Made by a program: the position numbers and the translations under genes
Notes under the pieces: generated by a model
Seen by the model: only the letters and a program-made list of their open reading frames with translations
Told to the model about the DNA's origin: nothing
The model's database searches: none
Part shown: positions 55,741-64,000 of the stretch, one piece after another
How positions within the stretch are numbered: position 1 is the stretch's first letter
How the letters are laid out: every line of letters begins with the position of its first letter
Assembly (NCBI GenBank): GCA_028532985.1
Contig: JANCIK010000005.1
Location: forward strand, 124,001-188,000
DNA length: 64,000 nt
DNA from: Stropharia rugosoannulata
Lineage: Eukaryota; Basidiomycota; Agaricomycetes; Agaricales; Strophariaceae
Reading direction: 5' to 3'

Positions 55741-57156
55741 TGAGAGGTCTGCCGCGGGGCTAGACTCGAATCACAAGACACACAAGACACACAACCCCCG
55801 CGGAGCGAGATCCTATCCCTTAGATCGAGCGACGCTCTTCAGCTAAGCGGATTATAGATGTCTACGCTTCTCCTGGTCCTCTCCGCTGAGCGGACTGTGA
55901 TGTTTTAAGAGTCTTGTGAGTTCAATCCAGATGTCCGCTGTACAGTGCCTGCAAGTTCGTTTTTAAGGAGGGGTTTAATTCTAGAAGTCTCAGATTAATG
56001 TCTGGGCGACCTCCGCTGAGCGCAGGGTATCGATAGTAATGTATAGTTTTGATGGTGGCTCCGCGGGGCTTATTCCGCTGAGTGGGTTTGAGGTCCGGTG
56101 ACCGATGCAGATGCTCACACAAGCTGGTATTCCCAATTGTGCCTCGCTCCGCTGACTATCCAAAGTTGTTCCGCTGGGACTGTCCAAAGTCCTATTCCGC
56201 TGAGGCTATCCAGAACCTCGTTCACCCGGTGGTGCAGTCTCAATTCACAAAACACTACAGCGCGAGTTTTCGTACACGGTTGCACTGACTCCCCGCTGAG
56301 CTCTCCAAATGACCCGGTGGCCAGAAGCTATCCAAAACTTCTATGATTCACAATACACTTCACAGTAAAGACCCTAACAAAAGCTAAACACAGCCCGCTG
56401 ACGGTCTGGGACGGAGCCCAACACACAGATCTAGTGGGTAGACAATTGCTTGATTTCCGTAGTTACAATTACAAGTTTATATAGACGCGCGTTGTGTACT
56501 AATTTAGGTGGAGAGTAAATACTAGCAACGCAGGACCAAAGGTCCGCTGAGCGCATGTGCCTCCGCTGGGCGCTTTGATGGCTACTCCGCTGAGCGCGAC
56601 CTGATCCTGTTGTGTTACCAGCCCCCGCCGAGAGACACTGTTAAAACTCTGCTGGGCGGTTCCGTCTTGGTCATCGAGGCCTGGTTACTGCTGCCAAAGT
56701 GCCCCAGCGGAGTCTGTGCTGTGTGCATTGTTTATTCCCTCGGGCCTCACACGCTCCAGCGCGCGCGCCACGGTCACCTGACGAGTGGACTTAGGCAAAT
56801 TTCGCCTTCGTGATGTGTTCCGCTGAGCCCCTTTGAGACACTGTTTACACACAGTCCTGCTCGTCGCCTTTGATATTTTCCGCTCAGCTGTACTCCTGCC
56901 TTCCGCTGGGACGACAGTAACCGTTATGTGCTCCGCTGACTGCTATTCCGGGTACTTCAACTGTGTACTTATGGCTTGTACAGTCCGCTGAACCCCACAC
57001 AACCGCCCGCTGAGCACACACGTGATGATTTGTGATGCACGCGCTGAGCGCTGAGACGGCTGACCAGGCTAGTCACCGCTCCGCTGTACCCTTGCACTCC
57101 AGCCCAAACCGCCCGCTGTGGCCACTTACAGCCTTGGTGTAAATGCAGGCCTGTCA
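55741..57156 (-). repeat. Diverged solo LTR related to the Ty3 element
   Basis: 1,416 bases starting TGAGAGGTCT and ending GCCTGTCA on the plus strand, in the same orientation as the full element. Long aligned blocks are shared with the 31,862 LTR (TGCCTGCAAGTTCG, CACCCGGTGGTGCAG, GACCCGGTGGCCAGAAGC, ACAGATCTAGTGGGTAGAC). It is flanked by GCGC on both sides (55,737-55,740; 57,157-57,160), a 4 base target duplication as for the full element. No internal region is present. It contains about 18 copies of CCGCTGAGCG-like words. Confidence 0.88.
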
Positions 57157-57400
57157 GCGCGTCCTCCTCCGGTTCCCAGTACTGTCTGCGAGCACGGTTC
57201 ACCTCGTCACAGAGACAGCGACGGCAATCCGGGTGAAAGATCAATCCGTGGACCGTCTGCTGCAGTCAGTAAAATGCCTATAGACGAGTTCTAGACGGTA
57301 CCAAAGATGAGTGACTACGTGGTTCGCGCGAAGTTGAAGCTAATCCCAGTCAGCAGCATGAATATCCACGGATGAACAACGGGCAGTTTATGTCACTGAA

Positions 57401-57721
57401 TCATTTAATGTGATGGCCGAGCTAAAAGAACATCAACAGAACGCCTTCAATATATATGGATTGAACAAAGGAAACGTCTCTTACCTCGTTCTCCCTTCCT
57501 TGTGATGCGAGCAGCGCAATGACAATCAGACTGCGCTGCTTGAGCTCAAGACCCGGGCGCGTCCATATTGTACCCCATGCGGCCTGTTTTGTCCATTTAA
57601 TACACAACATGAAAGGGAGTGTCGTTGAGTTCGCACCTCCGTCGCCAGTTGCTGCATTGGCTTCATAAAATCCGACACGCTCTGTAGTCCCATCAGCACC
57701 TTCTAAATTGTATGCTATCAT
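57401..57721 (-). CDS. Small spliced ORF, unknown
   Basis: Minus-strand exons 57,721-57,485 and 57,421-57,401 flank a 63 base GTAAGA...TTTTAG intron and give 85 residues. It contains FMLCIKWTKQAAWGTIW and a leucine-rich end. There is no recognisable family and the start is uncertain; it may be part of a larger gene. Confidence 0.3.
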
Positions 57722-58187
57722 AGTTAACTAGAGTGCGTTACCTGTTTGAGCATGTTGTCGACAAATGCATCCCCCTGGAGTGATATGTGATTAGACTGTG
57801 GAGTGCGCATGAGCCACTGGCAACGCCCATGTGAGAGTATCTTGTAACAAAAAATAATTTCCCATATTAGGAATTTTTGACCGAAAGAGATTGGGATAGA
57901 CCCCTCATCCTCAGAGCTAATGCAAAGTTTAACAGATATTCAGTAACACAAGAAAATGGAGGACACTAGTACAATCGCAAATGTCTAAAGTCCGTATGGA
58001 ACCATATGAGGTCATATTACAGGCCTCTAATGCCGTCTCAATAATAATACCAAGTAAAGCAACTTGGCCAGCCAATGGCCAGCACAAATAAAACCTGACA
58101 GAGGATTCCTAAGTCGGCTATAATTTGTTTTGCTTTCTTTCTACCATCACCCTGCGCCATTCAATGCCACAACATAAACCAGCCATT

Positions 58188-59261
58188 ATGAACAGTGTGC
58201 AAAATTTCAGCTCTAATGGCCAGCTATTCGATGACGACCCGTTGTGGCTGGATGTATCAATGGCGCGGCTATTGCCGTGTGATATCCCATTTCGGATGGA
58301 CCTCACAAACACACTTGACTTCTACAAGGAACCCATCACGACTGATGACACATTGTCCATCAATGTGCCTTTACCAAAAGCATACCCAGTATCTTATCTG
58401 GCAGATACACGAGAGCATCAGGGGGGGCCAGTGCAGACCTTACACTAGCAATCCACCTCCCTGTCATTATTCACGATCCAGAACCATTTACACAGTCAGC
58501 CAAGCGCAGTTCACACTGTCGCAGGAGTACAGAGTCAACTAAGCTTCGGCTGGTCAGCAGAGTTTTGGGGAAGTAACGCGTCCATGTACCCATGGCATGG
58601 CCACTCCGGTCGCGATGCGTCTGGTCACGCGTTCGACGCGTCGAATGCTCCAGCCCGCATCACATCCGGAGAGCCCGGCCCCGCCGCGTTGCCGCATCCG
58701 CCAGTTTTGGTACCGTCGCAGCCTCGAGGTGGGACAGGTTCACCACATCACAGCAACGAGAGGCCGACAGTCCGTACTTTCTCCCCGAGAACCACAGAAA
58801 TCGCAGAACATCCAACAAGACTCGCAGGTCCTTTCACTTACGTCGCGCGTAGTCCTGTTGCGCATGGTCATATCACTCCCGCACGCCAGCGCGCATTACG
58901 CGCCATGCGCAGGGAGCTAGATCCGTTGAGTGAACTAGTCTGCCGTTTACATCAACAGAAATCTGGTAGAAGAAATGGGATATGTGGACACCTCTGTGCT
59001 GACGCGCACGCGTTGAAAGTTCACCTGACTTCCGACCACAAGATAACCAACAACAAGAACAATAATCTGCACATGGTGTGTCCATGGGTTCTCGAGGACG
59101 TCAAATACGATGGTGCAAGGTATATAAGTGAGGACGATGTTTGTTATAAGAAGCTTTTAGGGTCAGGGCAGCTTATAAGGCACATCGTTGAAGTTCATGG
59201 AGGGAAGAAGCGTCCTGGAGGAACGAAGAACCTCAAACGAGCTGATCACGCTCGTGCATAA
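58188..59261 (+). CDS. C2H2-like zinc-finger protein, paralogue 1
   Basis: Exon 58,188-58,388, a 60 base intron (GTATCT...ACTAG) and exon 58,449-59,261 give about 337 residues; an ATG at 58,164 is also possible. The frame continues unbroken from the intron to 58,584 and on, which favours this model over a start at 58,584. The C-terminal region has CGHLCADAHALKVHLTSDH followed by NNKNNN, VCPW and CYKKLLGSGQLIRHIVEVH: two zinc-finger-like modules with C...C...H...H ligands. It is a likely DNA-binding nuclear protein. The same layout is found in the gene at 60,753, so the two arose by duplication. Confidence 0.7.
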
Positions 59262-60752
59262 CCCTACTTGAGGGTGAAAGTTGAAGGGGCGACTAATGTG
59301 CACGCTAACTAACAAGAGCGAGCTGGCCCTTTGCCAAGTAGAAGGAGGTGTGCGGTAAAAATAATAATCTAATCCTCCACTGATGCTTGCGACGTTGGTT
59401 TTCGTAATTGATATATAATGTACATAGCTTGACTTAATTCCTTTAATGTTAAACATTTAATTGCAACAATTTTATCGACATGAAATGCATTATTCTACAA
59501 AAAATCGGAGAACATAACGTGGACTGTCTTATAACTTCGTTAACTTGATAAGTAGATACAGTATAATTTCAGGTTTTCCGTATAGAGAAGCCACTTGGCC
59601 AGGTATTGCGAGGCCACTTTCCGTTACCACGAAAGGACAGAAGGACCACAGCCAGAATAGGAAGTCATGATAATATCACGCCGTGTTAGGGTCAACGCTT
59701 GTTACAGAAATTTCAAAGCCAGACAAACAAGCGACAGCCCAGGTATATAAGGCCGACATTGTTCTCGTCACCCACCTGTTCCAACTATCCCCCTCCTCAT
59801 AAAGACCCCCCGTTTACAGTACGCGCATCTGCCTAACATCCTATTGACGCGATTACCTCAGTCTATTAGCTCTCTTACTGTAGGGTAGCCATCCATGATG
59901 GATGTGGCAGGTATCCAGTTCCAGTCTAGTGCACAGGCATACCCACAATATTGAGGAGCTATCACAAAGTGTTGGGTAAGCTTTAGCTCATACACCTACC
60001 CACTGCTCTTTCTGAGGATGAACCCAGGCATAGTTCACGATACGAAGTCAACTGTAAACCTTACATAGAACTCACGTGGAACACTGAGTACAGCGACGTC
60101 AGTGTGGCACAACCAAAGCGTCCCTGTACAAAACAGTAAATCTATATGGGGATATAGTGGTACGGCCAATGGCCACTGGCCAAACTACCTGCCTGAATTG
60201 ATACCTTTGCTTGCAGCATGGTACTGTCACTCTCAAAGAGGACGGATTACATACAGCGACATCGGTGTGGCACAACCAAAGCATCCCCGTATAAAAATAA
60301 TTAAATCTATATGGGGATATGGTAGTATGGCCACTGGCCTCTGGCCAAACTATTCGAAAGCAACGGCCACAACAAGATGCAGATGTTTCATATGGTGAAT
60401 ATCCAATAGCAGACCGTCTCTATTGTCATTCTGAGGGCCAACATTGTGATTTTGAGTGCTGACGAGCTGTTTAACCAATTCAGGAAAATAGGACGGGGAA
60501 TCAGTTACTACATTTGCAGAAAGGTTGTGTTTTGAGTTGCTTTGGAGAACACCTACGGATGGTATAAATTCTGGTCCTTGGAGTAGAGAGTGGCTCATCC
60601 TTCTTCTTCTTTCATCCCATCTACGACGAGGTCGTACAAGCCACTAACGGGTCACTGTCTGACGAACTTGCGGTGTCAATCCTTGCCCTGTCCTCCTCTT
60701 GTCTTCGGCTCTACATTCCTCAAGTAGCATTTCATTTTTGGTACACTTTATA
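59262..60752. other. Intergenic, with a direct repeat and TATA boxes
   Basis: No gene was seen. A ~100 base sequence is repeated at about 60,089-60,189 and 60,252-60,353, sharing GTGTGGCACAACCAAAGC and AAATCTATATGGGGATAT and ending in GGCCAAACTA. TATATAA at 59,744 precedes a pyrimidine-rich stretch without an obvious gene. TATAAAT at 60,563, followed by a pyrimidine-rich leader, is the likely promoter of the gene at 60,753. Confidence 0.5.
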
Positions 60753-61535
60753 ATGTCTTCATATCAGAACAACTCAACAGGATACATAGTTTTCACCGAC
60801 GCTGAATTTCAGGACTTGCTGGGAACCCAACCCGACAGCAGGAATTCAAATCAACTTTATGCAGAACTACCAATGCCATTGGTAACTTCTGAACCTTCAT
60901 ATCCTTATGTAACAACTAACAACCTTTCTTTGAGTAGTTTCTCCTCAAATTCTGTTGGGGGTGCAACGTCGTCAAGCCACCGGCAGGCGTGTAAATCGCG
61001 CGACGCAGCGCGTCACATGGCAGACGTGTCAAGCTCATGTGTTCCCCACCTTGGCACGTGCGGGATGAAGTGCACCAGAGGTGGCAGGCTAAGTATTTGT
61101 GGGTATGAATTTGTCGGCTTGGATGACATAGACAACCACTTGATACGAGTTCATCGTATCCGCAACAACAAAAACGACAAGGTGAGTATCAAATGTGAGT
61201 GGACTGAAACCAGTGGGGTGACAGAGTGTAGTAAAGAGATGGCCGGCTCTGGGAATTTACTAAGACATATCAAGCAGGTGCACTTGAATTTAAGGCGCGG
61301 TGAGCACAGTGTCAATCAACATAAATCAGTGCCCAAACCATATGACAGAGCTAATGAATATTCTTCCCCAAGTCAATTTTCAGATGCCCTGGTTAGCGAC
61401 CAGTACTCCCGTCAACCTTGGGAGAATACCTCAAATTTTGAACACTGGGATCCGCATGGGCAACAGCAGCTGCCCATTATTCAATACAACCCTGACCAAA
61501 AGAAGAAACGAGGGCGTCCGTCACATAATAGGTAA
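60753..61535 (+). CDS. C2H2-like zinc-finger protein with AT-hook-like tail, paralogue 2
   Basis: A single exon of 260 residues from the ATG at 60,753; a TATA box lies 190 bases upstream. The serine-rich N-terminus is followed by CGYEFVGLDDIDNHLIRVH, then NNKND, CEW and CSKEMAGSGNLLRHIKQVH, the same two-finger layout as in the gene at 58,188. The C-terminus KKKRGRPSHNR has the RGRP core of an AT hook, which binds the minor groove of AT-rich DNA. It is probably a nuclear DNA-binding regulator. Targets are unknown. Confidence 0.78.
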   Translation: MSSYQNNSTGYIVFTDAEFQDLLGTQPDSRNSNQLYAELPMPLVTSEPSYPYVTTNNLSLSSFSSNSVGGATSSSHRQACKSRDAARHMADVSSSCVPHLGTCGMKCTRGGRLSICGYEFVGLDDIDNHLIRVHRIRNNKNDKVSIKCEWTETSGVTECSKEMAGSGNLLRHIKQVHLNLRRGEHSVNQHKSVPKPYDRANEYSSPSQFSDALVSDQYSRQPWENTSNFEHWDPHGQQQLPIIQYNPDQKKKRGRPSHNR

Positions 61536-62845
61536 ACATATACTTTGCTTTCCGTTTCATTGCAAGATTACATTATCACGCATTAGTATTTACTTTAGAG
61601 TATACTTCACATAGAGTACATTGGACTATTTACTACATATACCTTCGCTAATTTTAATTATCCATTGTTACATTAATTCACTCTGTAGACTTAAATTGTA
61701 TAAATAATGTTCGATTTATATCATCTTCATAATCTTTGTAATTAGCATCGATATGTGTCATGGCGCAACGCGCGAAGCACGCTTAGGTGTGGATGCGGGA
61801 TGGGCAGGGCGGGGGCAGGACGCATAGCATAGTATACACAAGAAGACACTGAAGACGGCGCACCCAGGGCACAGATGGCAGGGAGCAGGAAGGTAGTTGT
61901 GGTGTCTGTGAGTGTCAAGAGACAAAGAAGATGTATGGGACAGCGGGGCGGTAAGGCAGTGCATCCTCACGTAGATAGTGAAGGGACAATAGTTGTAAGA
62001 CTCTGAGAATGCAAAGCTGGACGGGAAACGCACGCGTCCCGAATCAACAGACCAACACGGGGTCGAGACTTGAAGCTTGAGCCCTTGAGGCCTTGAGGGA
62101 CGTGTACTTGCCTCTGGGCGATATTCAGAGAGGGAAGTGGGTGTATGCGGGCACGGGCCGACTGAACACAGCACATCTATTTTCCGTGCATGTTACGAAG
62201 GAAGAGACCGTAGGACCGCACGGCGCAAGTCCGAGAGGGTGGTCGAGGGCGTGTATCCGTATTTGCCCGCCTCGTTCCAGGCCTGGGTGGAAGCGTGCGA
62301 GGGGCGTACCCATAGTGAACAGTGTAGAGGACGAAGCGAGACGGTGTTTACTCTCTTTTTTGCGGTAACCATACTCCTGAGAGGCCAACACAAACGCGTG
62401 CAGAAGGAATGAACGGACTGGGGAGCGCGAAGCCTGGTCCGGACGGAGTGTGTCATCTTCGGCGTGGATAGGGCGCGAGGGGTTGGAATAGGATAGGATA
62501 GGACAAGACGCATAGCCGCCTATGCAGGGAAAAACAATGCGGATAAAAATGGGAGGTAGCCAAAACACGGACAGGACCCGTCGAAGCGGGCACAGCATAG
62601 GCGGACACATGAGCAGAATGCGCGGGGAAGAGGCAGGGGGGGGTGCCGGAGACCATTGCAGAGGGTCGGGTCAACACGTCCACCAGGCAGCAGCTGCTGC
62701 CGTTGAGCCTGTGTCTTCACATGACGGTGGGGTTGACGCGTTGGCGGGTGGGAGTTGAGGGCACGGGCCATACAGGGAGCACGGGCAGCCCATGCGCCCT
62801 GCGACGGAAGAGGACAACGAGGGTGAGGCCTTAGTTCAATCAATG
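61536..62845 (-). other. Purine-rich repeat block related to 54,220-55,740
   Basis: From about 61,755 the minus strand is C- and T-rich, with many overlapping frames and no domain. A segment near 62,640-62,705 matches the block at 54,345-54,410 in opposite orientation, so both may be copies of one unidentified retroelement family. From 61,536 to 61,755 there is only AT-rich 3' flank. Confidence 0.4.
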
Positions 62846-63289
62846 AAGTTCATACGCAGATAGTGTAAGCCGTTGCGCCATAGAAACGCAGAGCGCAATA
62901 GACTCATTCCTGACAGAAGATTGGTATGCAACGCAACGCAAGGGCTGGGTCGGAATCGTTGAAGAGGACGAGGTCAAGCTTCAAGCCCAGTGAAAACGGC
63001 TTCCGCTGTGGTCCGCCGGCGGTGCCATTTTACCGACATAAACAGCTCATTACTGACCTGTCCTGTGCTGTCAGAAATGCCACGGATAGCTTTCTGCCGT
63101 GGTCCGGGCTGTACCGAGCTTCCGAGCTCCTCTGACCTCATCAGAGAGCTGGCCTTTGCCTTGTGTAAATAATCGTACCATTATTCGTTGCTCATTAATT
63201 GAATGATGCATGAGTCCGGTCTGAAGAAAGAAAGCAAACGTCTGTGTGATTCACCAGTTTCCCTCTCACTATTGCCACCCCCCTTGTAT
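62846..63289. other. No gene seen
   Basis: A short spacer with the promoter region of the next gene. The frame of that gene is open upstream to about 63,203, so the start could be earlier. Confidence 0.4.
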
Positions 63290-64000
63290 ATGCCATCCGC
63301 ACCAAAGCCCTGTCCTTGTCCGAACTGCAGAGGGACTCTCAGAGATGCCAGAACTGTGAAAGCACATGCTGCAGAACAAGCCCGCATATCTGCAGATCAA
63401 GAAAGCCGGCGTCGCTTGTACGAAAGATCTGTTTTGGATGCTGCTAAGGGAGAAAGCAATGGTGATGCTTCTGAAAGCGAGGACAAGCCTGGCGATGATG
63501 AGGAAGGGACTCCCAGACCATCTAAGCGAGTTCGGGTAGATGGTAGTTTGTCGGACTTTAGTGAAAATGATGTTTGTCTTTTTGTTCTTAATTCCATCTC
63601 ACATCCAATTCATTACTGATAAATCTATATAGTATGTACATGGTGCTGGTTCTCTAGCTAGTGATGCTATAAATCCACCAGAAGAAAGGGAGGATGTAAA
63701 TACTGTAGAGCGCACTTGTGTAGGTTACTATAACTGCAATAGCAACAATGTTACCAGTTTAACATACTTATACTAGTCATTGGATTCAAATAACATGTCC
63801 TCATCTGAAGAAGAGTTGGAGAGCGAGAAGGAGAGCAAGAAAGATGTCTCTGATGAAGACACAGGGGGGGTTCTGGAAGACCAGACTGAGGCTCTTCAAA
63901 ACCTTGCTCATGTCGCACTGGACCCTGTCCCCCAGCCAGATGGAGATGATGAGCTTGATGAAGATGCTCCTTTGCCAGCACCTTGTATTGAGCATCTCAA
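63290..64000 (+). CDS. Start of a gene with an N-terminal CxCxxC...H cluster, incomplete at window end
   Basis: Exons 63,290-63,571, 63,633-63,695 and 63,777 to the window end join in frame. The N-terminus has PCPCPNCRGTL followed by RTVKAH, a compact cysteine and histidine cluster. Similar clusters begin many fungal transposase proteins of the Tnp2/CACTA and related groups. The rest seen so far is strongly acidic (ESEDKPGDDEEGT, EEELESEKESKKDVSDEDTG) with SKRVRV as a possible nuclear signal. The catalytic part would lie beyond the window. The transposase assignment is an inference from the N-terminus only. Confidence 0.6.

Noticed and set aside
54253..55763. Six or more overlapping frames of 60-130 codons
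   Set aside because: A pyrimidine-rich strand has few stops; no domain is visible and both strands are equally open.

Overview
This window looks like a transposon-dense stretch of a basidiomycete (probably Agaricomycete) genome. The evidence is short 45-65 base GT-AG introns, KDZ-type transposases with CxC zinc clusters, a Ty3/gypsy element with very long LTRs, and paralogous fungal C2H2-like proteins. No rRNA gene, functional tRNA gene or clear housekeeping gene was seen. The taxon is an inference.

Layout. (1) 180-15,840, element A: a KDZ transposon with inverted arrays of a ~71 base repeat whose core is the palindrome GTRGAATAATTCYAC. It holds an unknown small gene, a KDZ transposase interrupted by a 1.1 kb insertion, a double CxxC/CxH protein, a WGG-motif protein, a further array, a large CGC-motif protein and an acidic protein. 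(2) About 17,000-31,861 and again from 47,751, element B: a diverged relative carrying homologues of four of these genes (transposase, CxxC/CxH, WGG, CGC proteins) in shuffled order. It also has an unknown gene and a protein with two RNase H1 N-terminal (hybrid-binding) domains. The B copy of the CGC gene contains an array of tandem, phase-matched exons. (3) 31,862-47,750: a 15.9 kb Ty3/gypsy retrotransposon in minus orientation, inserted in the last codons of the element B transposase with a 4 base target duplication. Besides gag, protease and pol it carries three spliced, TATA-driven genes on the opposite strand. (4) 47,751-53,500: repeat-rich DNA with few genes. (5) 54,220-57,160: a pyrimidine-rich repeat block and a diverged solo LTR of the same retrotransposon lineage. 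(6) 58,188-61,535: two paralogous zinc-finger genes. (7) 63,290 to the end: the start of a gene with a cysteine cluster like those seen at the start of fungal transposase genes.

How the parts may work together. The shared gene set of elements A and B suggests a multi-gene KDZ transposition module: a transposase plus several zinc-binding and possibly DNA- or RNA-binding helpers acting on palindromic subterminal arrays. The retrotransposon is unusual in its antisense genes and in the octamer TGCGCGCA, which recurs throughout it and repeatedly lies exactly at splice sites. A related solo LTR carries a different dispersed motif (CCGCTGAGCG) instead. All exon models were built by eye from splice signals, frame continuity and comparison of A with B; none has been checked against transcripts or databases.
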